Below, in pieces: positions 53,133-62,996 of a stretch of 64,000 nt of DNA. The position numbers were made by a program, and so were the translations under genes. Below the pieces are notes generated by a model. That model was given only the letters and a program-made list of their open reading frames with translations. It was not told where the DNA came from and ran no database searches. This DNA comes from Rathayibacter rhapontici (GTDB lineage: Bacteria > Actinomycetota > Actinomycetes > Actinomycetales > Microbacteriaceae). Position 1 is the first letter of the stretch, and each line of letters starts with the position of its first letter. The DNA is taken from positions 1 to 64,000 of the forward strand of contig NZ_MUKN01000002.1 in assembly GCF_001995175.1 (NCBI RefSeq). The letters are read 5' to 3'.

Positions 53133-54668
53133 TCACTTCACCCCGAAGTAGTCGAAGCCGACGTAGCCGAGCGGATTCGACAGCCGCACCTCGACGGTGT
53201 GCGTCCCCGCGGTCAGACCCGTGACCTCGGCGAGCTTCACGCCGAACTGCGTCGTCGCAGCGGTGGTGGTGATGTTCGCCTGGTGGAGGCGGCCGTCGAT
53301 CCAGAGATCGAACTTCCCGCCCTTCGACGAGAGCGTCCGCCCCCAGACCGACACCGAGGTCCCGGTGAAGGTGAGCGCCGCCCGCGCTCCGGCGCGGTTC
53401 GAGACCGACTTGGTGCCGGAGTAGTAGCCCGCGTCGGCGGAGTGCGTCCAGACTCCGCTGTAGAGGACCGTCGGAGCGGCGCTGTCCGTGATCCGGCCCG
53501 GCATCTCGTCCAGGGTCAGGCTGAGCGGGTCGTTCATGTAGGCCGACGCGTTGAGGTTGCCGATGATGCTGTAGTCGACGGTCGTCTTCATCCAGTTCAT
53601 CGCGCCGACGACCTTCGGGAAGCGGCCGCGGACCTCCCGGAGCATCTGGGTGGTGTCCCACGGTGCGGACGTGCCGGTGGTCTGCCCCGCCTCGGTGAAC
53701 AGGATCACCTTGTTCTTCTGGATCATCCAGTCGTACCGGGCGGTGTCGGTCAGCTCCCTCCAGTAGCGCTCGTGCCCCAGCACGTCGACGTAGGCGTCGC
53801 CCGGGTAGCGGTCGGTGATCGCCCGGCCGAACGCCGTGCCGCTGTTGGGGGACCACGCCCAGAGGACGTTCGTCAGCCCGCGCTGCACGGTCAGGTAGTC
53901 GTACATGTGCTTCCACAGCGCCGTGTACTGGGCCGCCGGAGCCGCGCCGCTGGCGTGGTAGCCCCACCAGAACGAGGTCCCGTTCATCTCGTGGAACGGA
54001 CGCCAGACCACCGGCACGCCGGCGTCCGAGTAGCGCTGGAGGATGTCGCCGACCCCGGTGAGCCACTGCATGTACTCGCGGTAGGCGGCGGTGCCCGGCG
54101 TGTACGCCTCGGACAGGGTGTGCCCGGACGGGATGCGCGACCACGCGTCCTCCGCGGTCCAGGGGTTCGAGGCGTGCCAGCTCAGCGTGACGACGCCTCC
54201 GTTCGCCGCGTGCGCCTTCGAGGGCGCCAGGATGTTGCTGTCGCTGGGCATGTTGGCGGCGGTCGTCGCCGTGCCGCTCTTGTCGAACGTGCGGTTCGTG
54301 AGGTCGAAGCCGACGAGTGCGGGGGACTCGCCCGTCGCGGTCTGCACTCGCCCGATGTGGTAGTTCCAGCAGTCCTGCACGGTGGTCAGGGTGATGCCGG
54401 GTGTCGACCGCTCGGGGCGGCCGTAGTTCGGAGCGACGAACTGGCCGGTCAGGAACTTGTCGCTCGAGCGGTGCTGCAGCGCCGAGAGGAACTGCAGCGT
54501 CTCGGTCGCCCTCGCGGTGGCCGCCGGGGTCACGGGGATCTGCGCCATCGACAGCGGTCCCGCCGCCGATCGGGAGGCGCTCGATCCGAGCCCCGCCTCG
54601 AGTCCTGCGGCGGTGGGAGCGAGCAGCAGGACCACTGCGGTCACTGCGGAGACGATTCTGGACTTCAT
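53133..54668 (-). CDS. Secreted GH26 glycoside hydrolase (beta-mannanase-type) with C-terminal module
   Basis: A 511-residue exported enzyme. The signal peptide 'VSAVTAVVLLLAPTAAG' is followed by the GH26 barrel (about 55-365) with acid/base E227 in 'WRPFHEMNGTSFWWG' and nucleophile E326 in 'VILFTEAGQT'. A C-terminal beta-sandwich (about 390-511, 'DSAAPTVLYSGVWTHSADAGYYSG') resembles a carbohydrate-binding jelly-roll module. GTG 54671 is an alternative start one codon earlier. It would cut mannan or mixed glucan outside the cell. Confidence 0.9.
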   Translation of the reverse strand: MKSRIVSAVTAVVLLLAPTAAGLEAGLGSSASRSAAGPLSMAQIPVTPAATARATETLQFLSALQHRSSDKFLTGQFVAPNYGRPERSTPGITLTTVQDCWNYHIGRVQTATGESPALVGFDLTNRTFDKSGTATTAANMPSDSNILAPSKAHAANGGVVTLSWHASNPWTAEDAWSRIPSGHTLSEAYTPGTAAYREYMQWLTGVGDILQRYSDAGVPVVWRPFHEMNGTSFWWGYHASGAAPAAQYTALWKHMYDYLTVQRGLTNVLWAWSPNSGTAFGRAITDRYPGDAYVDVLGHERYWRELTDTARYDWMIQKNKVILFTEAGQTTGTSAPWDTTQMLREVRGRFPKVVGAMNWMKTTVDYSIIGNLNASAYMNDPLSLTLDEMPGRITDSAAPTVLYSGVWTHSADAGYYSGTKSVSNRAGARAALTFTGTSVSVWGRTLSSKGGKFDLWIDGRLHQANITTTAATTQFGVKLAEVTGLTAGTHTVEVRLSNPLGYVGFDYFGVK

Positions 54669-54829
54669 CACTGTTCCTCTGGGGCACGGGGTCTGGGGGC
54701 GCGGGGTCTGGCGGATGCGCAGGAGGGGCGCCGACGCGGAGGCATCGGCGGACGCGATCGCCGAGCGGCGGTCACGGGGAGGGCGACCGGCCGGCGCTCA
54801 CGGGGATCGGAGGCGCCGGCCGGCGGGCA

Positions 54830-57800
54830 TCAGCCGCGCGGGACGAGGCGGGTGATCTTCCGGCCCCCGAGCTCGGTGACGTAGATGCTCCCCGAGGCGG
54901 CGTGCTGCGCCACGTCGAGCGGCTGGTCGAAGCCCTTGAAGCCGACCACCCCGAGCGTCCGGCTCACGATGGTGCCGTCGGCCCCGCTCGGATCCAGCAC
55001 CATCAGGTCCTGGCTCGCGCTGTAGCGGACGACGATGAGCTTGCCCTTCAGCGCGCCGCCGAAGCCGCCGCCGAGGTACTCGATCACCCCGTTCGCCGAG
55101 GCGTGGAGTCCGGCGTCGAAGACGTCGGCCTTGCGGTAGTTGCGGTCGGGGAGGACGCCCACGGGGTAGGCGGTCGCCTCGAACGCGTCCTGCGCCGAGG
55201 TGGGGTTCCCTCCGTTGAAGACCCACTCGCAGCGCGACGGGTTGGGGTGGCCGTAGTAGCCGCCCTGGGTCGCCTTGAACACCCAGTCCGTCTCGTCGAC
55301 CGGGTTGGAGGCGACTCCCGGCGCCCTCGGTCCGGTCCAGGCGCCGTCGATCCGGGAGGCGCAGGACGAGGGGAGCGTCGCGGGCGTCGCCGGGAAGGCG
55401 CCGCCGCGGGCGGATCCGTTCGTCGGCACGTAGAGGCGCCCGTTGCTGTGCCAGATCAGGTCGTAGGCGTTCCGCACCCCGGTGGCGTAGAGCGTCAGGG
55501 CCGCGCCGGGCGCGGACGGGTTGTACGTGCCGCCCTCCGCGGTCTTGACGTTCAGCGGCAGAGTGGCGGGCAGCTTCGCCGGGTCCAGGCGCAGCACCGC
55601 GGCGCTGAGCTTGCTCTCGGGGCGGTACTCCCAGGCGGAGTCCGGGGCGCCCATCGCCGTGTTGCTGCCCTGGGTGAGGTAGAGCATCCCGTCCTTGAAG
55701 GCGAGCGAGTTGCTCTCGTGGTCGCGGGCCGACCGCGGCAGTCCGACCACGACGTCCTGGCCGTTCTGCAGTGAGGACCCCGACAGCCGGACGATCTTCC
55801 CGGTCCAGTCCGGCACGTCCGAGACGCCGACGTACTTGCGGTTCTCGGTGACCCAGAGGATCAGGTTCGACGCCGTCGAGGCCGGGTCGAACGCGAGGCC
55901 GATCACCGTCCGCGCACCGCCGGCGAGCGTCCGGATCGTGTCGATCCGCTGCCCGGTGCCCAGCGATCCGTCCGCCGCGACGGGGTAGCGGAACAGGTAC
56001 CCGTCGAGCGTCGCCGCGTACAGCTTGCCGTCGGGGCCCATCGTCACGCTGGTGAAGCCCTGCCCGGTCGCGGGCGTCGCGACCTGGTCGAAGGCGACTC
56101 CGGCGATGCCCGTGCCGGCGCTGGCCGTGCCCACCGTGAAGACGCTCGACCAGGGGTGGAACGCGTTGCCGGACACGTCCTTCACCGCGCTCGTCACGTC
56201 GAAGCGGTAGGTGGTGCCCGCGACGAGCGGGGCGTCGGGAGTGAGGACGATCACGTCGCCGCCGCCGCTGGTGTTCACGTTGGCCGGAACGGACGAGCCG
56301 TCGGCGGCGACGGTCAGCCGCACCGTCTCACGGGTGAGCGTCGAGGTGGCGATCCCTCCCGCCGTCACCGCCAGACCGGCGGTGACGCTGATGTCGCGGG
56401 TCGCGCCCGTGGCGAGGTTGACCGGAGTGACGCTGGCCACCTGCGGTCGGGCCGGGCTCGCAGGCACCGACGCGACCTCGACGAAGTTGATCTTCGTGTT
56501 GGTCCCCCCGCGGGGGCTCAGCGTGAGCCGCCCGTCCGAGACCTGCACGGTCCGGGCGGCCGTCCGGAACCGGTCCTCGTCGCTGGGCACGATCCTCGCG
56601 ACCGCGTTCTGGTTCTCGATGCTGACCTGGTTGACGCTGTCGAAGTAGTTCCCCGCGTCGCCGACCGAGATCGTCACCGAGTACAGGCCGTTCGGAACGG
56701 CCATCTCCCACGACCCCGCTCCGGTGGTCCCCGAGGTGCCTCCGCGCCAGTCCATGTGCATCAGACCGGTGAGCCGCGTGTCGGTGGTGGGCGTCCCGGT
56801 GCGCAGGCGGCCGTTCTTCGTGAGGTCGAACGCGGTGCTGGTGCCGTCCCGGACCCAGCCGTAGCTCCGGCCGCTGCCCTGGCCGGCGCTCGTGCGAGCG
56901 CCGTAGGGCTGGCCCCAGTCCGCGAGGTACCCGGTGGGAGGGGTCGACGTCGCGGTGGCGAAGCGCACCTTGACCGACGTCGCTCCGGTGGGGGGCGTGG
57001 TGGGGGCGGACGTCGGAGTCGCCGTCGACGGCGTCGAGGCGCTCGCCGGGGTGAGGATCTCGTGCACCCGGCTGTACGACGACCCGCCCGTGGGGCCGCC
57101 CGCGATGACGTGCAGTCGACCCGCGACGACGGCGCCGACCGCGCCGTGCCGGGGGGTGATCATGTTCGGCAGCGAGCGCCAGGTGTTCGACGCCGGGTCG
57201 TACTCCTGCGTCTGCGGCCAGGTCGCTCCGCTCGGCTGCTTCTCGCCGCCCGCCGCGATGATGCGGCCGTTGATCACGCCGACCGCCATGGTGCGGCGAC
57301 CCGTCGGCATCGAGGCGCGCGTCTGCCAGCCCCCCGACAGCGGGTTCAGCATCTCGGCGCTCGCGAGATTCGCCGACACCTCGGTGCCGCTCGCGAGCCG
57401 GGTGCGCCCGCCGAAGACGTGGATCCGATCGTTGACGACTCCCGCACCCGGGTTGTCGCGGGCCGTCAGGAGGGACGGACCGGCCGACCAGGTGTTCGTC
57501 GCGATGTCGTACTTCTCGGTCGTCCTCAGCGAGGCGCCGGTCGAGTCCATCCCGCCGATCGCCCAGATCCGACCGCCGACGACGACGCCGGCGACCCCTC
57601 CGCGGCCGGTGGCCATGCTCGCGAGCGCCGTCCAGGCGTTCGTCGCAGGGTCGTAGCGGTACAGGCTCCTGGACGCTCCCGAGAACGGACCGGTCGATCC
57701 GCCGAAGGCGTAGAGCCTCCCGCTGTGGGCGACGACCGCGGGGTTCTCGACCGCGCTGCCCGGCAGCGCGGCCCCGGTGGTCCAGGCGGAGGTGGCGGTG

Positions 57801-59218
57801 TCGAAGATGCGCAGCGACGCCTTGGGGCCGGTGCTGGTCTTCCCGTCGACCACGTAGATCTTCGTGCCGATCGCGGCGCCGCCCGCATCGAGGAGGTCGA
57901 TCGGCAGGGCCGGACCGGACCTCCAGGCGCCGGACGTGCCGGTGGAGGGCGAGGGGGACGGCGACGGCGACGTGGTCGTGGTCGTGGAGCCCGACCACGT
58001 CTTCGTGGTCGCACCCGACGCGGTGCGTCCGCCGCTGACGATGATCCTGCCGTCGATCAGGTCGGCGACCGGGCTCTTCAGCGCTTCGGGGAGGCTGGTG
58101 CGCGTGATCCAGGCGTTGGTCGCCGGGTCGTACTCGTACAGGGTCCGGGAGGAGACCGCGCCCGCCTCGGAGCCGCCGAGCACCAGGACCTTGCCGTTCC
58201 AGGCGAAGGTGGAGGCGCTGATGTGGCCGCGCGCGACCGGCAGGTCCGCGCGCCGGGTCCACGTCTTCGTCACCACGTCGAACGCGTCCACCTGCACCTG
58301 CGGGGTGCCCGACTCGTTCTCGCGGTGCTGCCCGCCGATCACGTAGATCTTCGAGCCCAGGACGACCGTGCCGACGTGGTTGCGGGGGTTGGGCACCGGC
58401 GTCGACGCCGTCCACGTGGTGCCGCCGTCGAGGTTCAGCACCCAGTGGTCGGGGTGGTCGACGGTCGAGGCGCCCGTCGAGTCCTGCCGGACGGCGCCCG
58501 TCAGGTAGTGCAGCTGACGGCCCACGATCGCCGCGCCGCCGCCGCCGCGGGCGGCCGGCAGTGCCGGACCCGCCGTGTACGTGTCGGTCGGGATGTCGTA
58601 CTTCCACACCCGCCGCGACGAGTCCTTCTTGTCGAGCCCGACGTAGCCGCCGAGGATCCACAGGGTGGTGCCGTCGGCGACGACGGGCGCGTGCGTGATC
58701 AGCTCGGGGAGATCGCGCAGGCGCGTCCAGCTGTTCGTCGCCGGGTCGTAGCGGTCGGAGCGCAGCGTCTGCGTGACTCCCGAGAACTGCCCGCCGAAGA
58801 CGTACAGCTTCCCGCCGACCGCGACTCCGCCCGCCTCGGCGCGTGCGATGGCCGCCGAGGCCCGCTGCAGCCAGGTGATGCTCGCCGGAGCGACCGCCGC
58901 GGCCGACACGACGGCCAGCGACTCGGTGGTCGAGTGGTCGTGCGGAGCCTCCTCGGTCGCGTGCGTGTGGGGGGCCTCCTCGGTCGCGTGCGTGTGAGGC
59001 GCCTCCTTCTCTGCGTGCGTGTGAGGCGCCTCCTCCTCTGCGTGCGTGTGTGGCGCCTCCTCCGCTGCGTGCGTGTGCGGCGCGGAGGGAGCGGCCTGGC
59101 TCGCCCCGTCGGTCGCGCCCACCATCCCCGCCGCCAAGGCGATCGTCAGGGCCACGGCGAGCCCCGGCCTGATCGTGGAGCGCGGGCTGCGCGCGGCGCG
59201 CAGAGTTCTTCCTGACAT
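54830..59218 (-). CDS. Giant secreted kelch / malectin / Big_5 / sugar dehydrogenase-like protein
   Basis: A 1462-residue exported protein; ATG 59218 starts it. Domains in order: signal peptide (about 1-43); six 9-residue His repeats (46-99); kelch propeller repeats in two blocks (about 115-400 and 435-720, each with 'YDPATNxW' and 'GG' turns), separated by an 'SPSPSPSTG' linker; a malectin-like module (about 745-930, 'VRFATATSTPPTGYLADWGQPYG'); a Big_5-type Ig domain (about 935-1045); and a C-terminal propeller resembling glucose/sorbosone dehydrogenase (about 1050-1462, 'SVTMGPDGKLYAATLDGYLFRY', 'HESNSLAFKDGMLYLTQGSN', 'TGVRNAYDLIWHSNGRLY'). PQQ or haem ligands are not evident. It probably binds or oxidises extracellular sugars. 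It follows no obvious operon partner except the GH26 gene downstream. Confidence 0.85.
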   Translation of the reverse strand: MSGRTLRAARSPRSTIRPGLAVALTIALAAGMVGATDGASQAAPSAPHTHAAEEAPHTHAEEEAPHTHAEKEAPHTHATEEAPHTHATEEAPHDHSTTESLAVVSAAAVAPASITWLQRASAAIARAEAGGVAVGGKLYVFGGQFSGVTQTLRSDRYDPATNSWTRLRDLPELITHAPVVADGTTLWILGGYVGLDKKDSSRRVWKYDIPTDTYTAGPALPAARGGGGAAIVGRQLHYLTGAVRQDSTGASTVDHPDHWVLNLDGGTTWTASTPVPNPRNHVGTVVLGSKIYVIGGQHRENESGTPQVQVDAFDVVTKTWTRRADLPVARGHISASTFAWNGKVLVLGGSEAGAVSSRTLYEYDPATNAWITRTSLPEALKSPVADLIDGRIIVSGGRTASGATTKTWSGSTTTTTSPSPSPSPSTGTSGAWRSGPALPIDLLDAGGAAIGTKIYVVDGKTSTGPKASLRIFDTATSAWTTGAALPGSAVENPAVVAHSGRLYAFGGSTGPFSGASRSLYRYDPATNAWTALASMATGRGGVAGVVVGGRIWAIGGMDSTGASLRTTEKYDIATNTWSAGPSLLTARDNPGAGVVNDRIHVFGGRTRLASGTEVSANLASAEMLNPLSGGWQTRASMPTGRRTMAVGVINGRIIAAGGEKQPSGATWPQTQEYDPASNTWRSLPNMITPRHGAVGAVVAGRLHVIAGGPTGGSSYSRVHEILTPASASTPSTATPTSAPTTPPTGATSVKVRFATATSTPPTGYLADWGQPYGARTSAGQGSGRSYGWVRDGTSTAFDLTKNGRLRTGTPTTDTRLTGLMHMDWRGGTSGTTGAGSWEMAVPNGLYSVTISVGDAGNYFDSVNQVSIENQNAVARIVPSDEDRFRTAARTVQVSDGRLTLSPRGGTNTKINFVEVASVPASPARPQVASVTPVNLATGATRDISVTAGLAVTAGGIATSTLTRETVRLTVAADGSSVPANVNTSGGGDVIVLTPDAPLVAGTTYRFDVTSAVKDVSGNAFHPWSSVFTVGTASAGTGIAGVAFDQVATPATGQGFTSVTMGPDGKLYAATLDGYLFRYPVAADGSLGTGQRIDTIRTLAGGARTVIGLAFDPASTASNLILWVTENRKYVGVSDVPDWTGKIVRLSGSSLQNGQDVVVGLPRSARDHESNSLAFKDGMLYLTQGSNTAMGAPDSAWEYRPESKLSAAVLRLDPAKLPATLPLNVKTAEGGTYNPSAPGAALTLYATGVRNAYDLIWHSNGRLYVPTNGSARGGAFPATPATLPSSCASRIDGAWTGPRAPGVASNPVDETDWVFKATQGGYYGHPNPSRCEWVFNGGNPTSAQDAFEATAYPVGVLPDRNYRKADVFDAGLHASANGVIEYLGGGFGGALKGKLIVVRYSASQDLMVLDPSGADGTIVSRTLGVVGFKGFDQPLDVAQHAASGSIYVTELGGRKITRLVPRG
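58922..59083 (-). repeat. 27-bp minisatellite, six copies, encoding a His repeat
   Basis: Six consecutive 27-bp units encode 9-residue repeats of the form APHTHAxEE (APHTHAAEE, APHTHAEEE, APHTHAEKE, APHTHATEE twice, APHDHSTTE). Each provides two His and two or three acidic residues, right after the signal peptide, so the repeat is outside the membrane. The DNA units differ by only a few bases, which suggests active expansion. Confidence 0.85.
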
Positions 59219-59925
59219 TCCGGTCCCTCTTCCTCGAGGATCCACAAAGCTCCGCGCAGTGGCTCCAGGGGTGCATCGGAGGACCGAACGGGAACGCCTT
59301 CGGGTGGCGTCGCTGGACGCCTTCGGGTGGCGTCGAGCGAGAGTCTCTGCGCCTCCTTGTCCCCTGTCAAGGGGCTTCTGCCCTCAGAACGGACCTCGTG
59401 TCCCAAGCGGTACCCCGGGGCTGGGAGAGCCGCCGATCGGCGTCACCGCGGCGATGACCGGGAGGCCCGTCAGGGGCGCTCAGGCGCACTTCCCTCCCGT
59501 CGAGCCGCCACCGCGGGCGGCGCCTGGAGACATGCCGTCTCTCCGGTCGGCGCGGATCTCGATGCGGCCGCACCGCGGGCTGCTCGATCAGTGCCCGGGC
59601 GCGGCCGTCCATCGTGAAGACGCACGGGGGCGTCGCGTCGTCCCTGCTGGTGGAGCAGCCGCCGGCGTTGTCTCGAGACCCGCCGTCGCCGGACGCCGCG
59701 GCCCGCCCGGGAGCGCGGTGAGGTCCCCGAACCCGCCCTCGGCGTCCGGCCAGCACGTGGTGATGAGGTGTCCTGTCTGCGCGGTCACCGGTGCCCGGTG
59801 CGGGGCTGAGAGGTGACGGCCGGAGCCGTGACGCTGCCCACCGCGTCGACAGAGGGCCGGATGAACCGCCGGCCCGACGGTGTGTGCTCGCTCCGGGTGC
59901 GCCTACCGACTCACCGCGCTCCGCG
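59219..59925. repeat. 707-bp intergenic region with degenerate TCTCGAT palindrome
   Basis: No convincing gene is seen. A direct repeat with ACGCC-TTCGGGT-GGCGT hairpins lies at about 59295-59333, two copies 27 bp apart, inside the kelch-gene promoter side. At 59555-59680 a degenerate copy of the 23653-23734 palindrome appears (GATCTCGATGCGGCC, then GCTGCTCGATCAG, and on the right CTGCTGGTGGAGCAG and GTCTCGAGACC), spread by an insert of about 45 bp. Confidence 0.55.
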
Positions 59926-60387
59926 TCAGACCACCAGATCGGCCTCCCAGTTGGTGCGCTGGATCGCCGCGTCGAGATCGCGCAGCTCGCGGGCGATCTC
60001 GTCGGCGCGGGTCCGCAGCTCCTTCACGGGGAGCGCGGACAGCTGCCGCAGCTCGCTGCGCATCTGCCGCCGACCCCACGACCCGGCTGCCGCGTCGGCC
60101 GCGCGCACCAGCATCGAGTGCTGCGCGCGCAACGTCTCGCGCCGGGCGAGGGCGGCGGTGAGGGTGCGCCCGTCGGCAGTGAGGACGGCCGTGTTCGTCA
60201 GGTTCACCGCGGTGACGATCCGCTCGAGCGCGGTGAGCGCCCGCGTGCACTCGGCGAGCAGCTCGGCGGGGTCCTCGGCCGGGGCCTCGCCCTCCTGGTA
60301 GGAGGCGTTCGCGACGATCCGCGACTGGAGGGCCTCGATCCGCTTCTGCAGGTCCGCCCGTTCGAGGAGGGCTTCGGCGAGTTTCAT
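59926..60387 (-). CDS. DIP1984-family protein
   Basis: A 153-residue, mostly helical protein: 'MKLAEALLERADLQKRIEALQSRIVANASYQEGEAPAEDPAEL' followed by coiled-coil helices ('LTALERIVTAVNLTNT', 'LRTRADEIARELRDLDAAIQRTNW'). This is the DIP1984 (septicolysin-like) family, of unknown function. It has no signal peptide. It is divergent from the DUF1266 gene with 70 bp between. Regulatory elements were not seen. Confidence 0.87.
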   Translation of the reverse strand: MKLAEALLERADLQKRIEALQSRIVANASYQEGEAPAEDPAELLAECTRALTALERIVTAVNLTNTAVLTADGRTLTAALARRETLRAQHSMLVRAADAAAGSWGRRQMRSELRQLSALPVKELRTRADEIARELRDLDAAIQRTNWEADLVV

Positions 60388-60457
60388 GCCTCGAGGCTCG
60401 CACAGGTCGCCGGCATCCGTCTCGGCCCGGTGCTGCCCCGCCGTCTAGGCTGCGACC

Positions 60458-61474
60458 GTGCCGCTGCAGAATCACCCGGGTGATGTCGAGTTCCCCGTCC
60501 GCCCCCGCCTGCGCTTCACGCGGGCCGCGGATCAGCGTCGACGCGGCTCGGGTCGGGCCGGCGCTCGCCGTGCTCTGCTGCTCACGGCGCTCGCGGTCCC
60601 CTTCGGGGTCGTCGGGTTCGTGCTCGGTCTTCCGGGGAACGAGGGCGGCGAGCCCGCGTTCCCCTTCTTCGCCTTCGCGGTCGGCACGGCGATCGGCCTG
60701 GCCGTCGGCTCGCTGGTCTTCACCGTCCGCGACGCGGGTGCTCCGCGACGGGAGCAGCTCGCGTACCTCGCCGAGGCGCGCACCCCTGCTCCGACCCTCC
60801 GTCAGCAGCAGCTGCTGGCTCTGGACGCCGTGAGCGACTTCTCGTTCGGCGGGTGGAACTCGTCGCTCGCCTTCCAGCCGACCTGGGCCGAGCTGCCGCA
60901 GCCGCTCCGGGCCCGCTTCGCCGACGGCGCGAAGGGGGCGCCCTGGACGGAGCTGCCCCTGCCCGTGCTCAGCGAGCAGCGCGCGGCGCTCGATCGCGAC
61001 TTCCGCATCGCCTCCGCCGAGGACCTCGAGCTCTTCGTCGCCGATGTGCTCGCCGTCGGGCCGCTGTCGGCCCGCTTCGCCGAGGTGTCGGCGTCCGACG
61101 AGGCCGAGCGGATGCGCTCCCGCGTCGCCGCGCTCACCGGCGAGAGCGAGTTCCACCTGCTCGAGCGCGCCCAGCCGCTCGGCGGCCGGCCTCCGGTGCT
61201 GCTGCTCGCGGGCGACGCCGAGCGCGCGATCGGAGCGATCCGCTACGCCTACGTGGCCGGCTACCTGCCCGCGGAGCGCGCGTGGCAGCTGCTCGAGGCG
61301 ATCGGCGACCGGGTCTTCACCCGGTACGACGGCTGGGACGACTACTGGCGCGACGGGGCCGTCTCGATCGCGTTCCGCACCGACTCCCTCAGCGCCGTGC
61401 AGCAGTACCACCGCATCCGGACCGAGCTCCTCGCCTCGTCGTGGCCCGCGGCGTCGGTGCCCTACCCGCGCTGA
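60458..61474 (+). CDS. DUF1266-domain membrane-anchored protein
   Basis: A 338-residue protein from GTG 60458. Two hydrophobic helices (about 39-60, 'ALLLTALAVPFGVVGFVLG', and 68-90) precede a soluble C-terminal half with the DUF1266 signature 'FTRYDGWDDYWRDGAVSIAF' and 'AYVAGYLPAERAWQLLEAIGDRV'. DUF1266 proteins occur near contact-dependent and nutrient-response genes, but their function is not established. It converges with the LuxR-type gene. Confidence 0.8.
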   Translation: MPLQNHPGDVEFPVRPRLRFTRAADQRRRGSGRAGARRALLLTALAVPFGVVGFVLGLPGNEGGEPAFPFFAFAVGTAIGLAVGSLVFTVRDAGAPRREQLAYLAEARTPAPTLRQQQLLALDAVSDFSFGGWNSSLAFQPTWAELPQPLRARFADGAKGAPWTELPLPVLSEQRAALDRDFRIASAEDLELFVADVLAVGPLSARFAEVSASDEAERMRSRVAALTGESEFHLLERAQPLGGRPPVLLLAGDAERAIGAIRYAYVAGYLPAERAWQLLEAIGDRVFTRYDGWDDYWRDGAVSIAFRTDSLSAVQQYHRIRTELLASSWPAASVPYPR

Positions 61475-61496
61475 GCGCTCCGGTGCGACCGGCCCG

Positions 61497-62996
61497 TCAC
61501 CGCTCGGGGGCGGCGTCGCCCGGGCGCGTCCCCGTGGCGCCGTCGAGCGCCGCAGCGAGCTGGGCGCGCGACCGCACGCCCAGCTGGCGGTAGACCGCCC
61601 GCAACTGGGTCTTCACGGTGTTGACGCTGACCCCGTTCTCCTCGGCGATCTCGGGAGTGGAGGCGCCGCGGGCGGCCGCGTAGGCGATCCGGCGTCGCGC
61701 AGGGGTCAGCTCCGGAGCCGCCGGGCGGTCGCGGGCGCGCAGCCGGCGCGCCACGTCGTGGTCGCCGTGCACGGTGAGCTCGTCGGCGACCCGACGGCGC
61801 TGATCGGCCGGGAGCAGGCCGAGCACCCCGAAGCTGGCGTGCGCGTGGGCGAGCGCCGCGGCCTCCTCCAGGCCGCGGGTCGGAGGGGAGGAGACGGCGA
61901 GCAGCGCCGAGATCAGGACGCGGGGGGACTCGGCGGAGTCGAGGAGGGGCCCGGCGAGTCGGCGCGCGGTGGCCTCGTCACCCTGCAGATGCGCGGCGAG
62001 CGCCCGGGTCGCCGTGGCGATCCTCGCCATCAGCGAGATCGGCCGGTCGTGCGGGACCTGCTGTCCCGGTGCGTCGGCGAAGGCCTCGACGGCGTCGAGG
62101 ATCTCGGGATGCCCCCGCCCGGGCCGGGGACCGGTGACCGCCAGGGACGCGCGGACGCCGCGCACGATCGAGTCGGACAGCAGCGGCCGCCCGCGGGCGA
62201 CGAGGGCGCGGACGAAGTCGACCGCCGGACCGCGCTCCCCGAGGGACGTGCCGTCGAGGCCGTCGAGGAGCAGCACGGCGCCGTCCGTGTCGAGACGATC
62301 GGCTCGGAGGACCGCCTCGGCCAGGACGGCGGCGACGGTGGATCCCGCCTGCTGCGCGGTCCCGTCCAGGTCGGGCACCCGCAGGAGCCAATCGCCCGCG
62401 GCGGTGTTGCGGCCGGCGACGGCCTGCAGGAGCGCCGCCGACCCCGCGCTCGAGGCGGCCATGGTGCGATGGCCGATCACGGTCGCCCACTCGTGCGCGG
62501 AGGAGTGGAGCGCGAGGGCCTCAGCGAGGCGCGAGTCCTGCTCGCAGGTGAGCGCCCACTCCTGGAGGATCTCGGGCAGCGCGGCCGAGAGGGACGCCTC
62601 CTCCAGCGGGGAGAGCCGCCCGAGCAGCGCCCGAGCGTCCTCCATCAGCCGGAAGGCGTCCTCCATCCGCCCCTGGCCCCGCGCCACCGAGCCGCGTGCG
62701 GCCCAGATGCTCAGCTGATCGGCCGGGGCCAGGGGCACCGGGAGCGACCGTCGACCCGGTGCCGGGTCGACCCAGCCGTCGCCGTGGAGGGTGCGGCCCA
62801 GATGGGCCATCGCGATCCGCAGGCGCGGCGCCCGGTCCATCACCTCCGGCGGCATGCGCTCGAGGGCCCGGAGGAGGATCGCGGGCTCGGTCTGCACGAG
62901 GTGCGTGTAGGAGGAGCGGAGCGCGTCGAGGACCGCCGTCCAGTCGCCCTCGTCGACCGCGGACATCAGCCGGCGGGCGACGGGATCCGGCGTCAC
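61497..62996 (-). CDS. LuxR-type transcriptional regulator with TPR-like N-terminus
   Basis: A 499-residue regulator. The last 65 residues hold a LuxR HTH ('LTPARRRIAYAAARGASTPEIAEENGVSVNTVKTQLRAVYRQLGVRSRAQLAAAL'). The preceding 400 residues are helix-rich and TPR-like, with no recognisable NACHT/AAA Walker A, so it is a truncated MalT/LAL-like layout. GTG 62996 has GGAGAG 8-13 bases upstream and overlaps the stop of a 40-residue upstream frame (GTGA). The frame is open further upstream, which leaves an uncertain N-terminus. It probably answers to an unknown signal. Confidence 0.8.
   Translation of the reverse strand: MTPDPVARRLMSAVDEGDWTAVLDALRSSYTHLVQTEPAILLRALERMPPEVMDRAPRLRIAMAHLGRTLHGDGWVDPAPGRRSLPVPLAPADQLSIWAARGSVARGQGRMEDAFRLMEDARALLGRLSPLEEASLSAALPEILQEWALTCEQDSRLAEALALHSSAHEWATVIGHRTMAASSAGSAALLQAVAGRNTAAGDWLLRVPDLDGTAQQAGSTVAAVLAEAVLRADRLDTDGAVLLLDGLDGTSLGERGPAVDFVRALVARGRPLLSDSIVRGVRASLAVTGPRPGRGHPEILDAVEAFADAPGQQVPHDRPISLMARIATATRALAAHLQGDEATARRLAGPLLDSAESPRVLISALLAVSSPPTRGLEEAAALAHAHASFGVLGLLPADQRRRVADELTVHGDHDVARRLRARDRPAAPELTPARRRIAYAAARGASTPEIAEENGVSVNTVKTQLRAVYRQLGVRSRAQLAAALDGATGTRPGDAAPER

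Noticed and set aside
56156-59215. Long + strand open frame of about 1000 codons opposite the kelch protein
   Set aside because: It is antisense to a well-supported multi-domain gene. Its translation is Arg/Gly/Asp-rich low-complexity sequence with no domain, as expected of shadow frames in GC-rich DNA.
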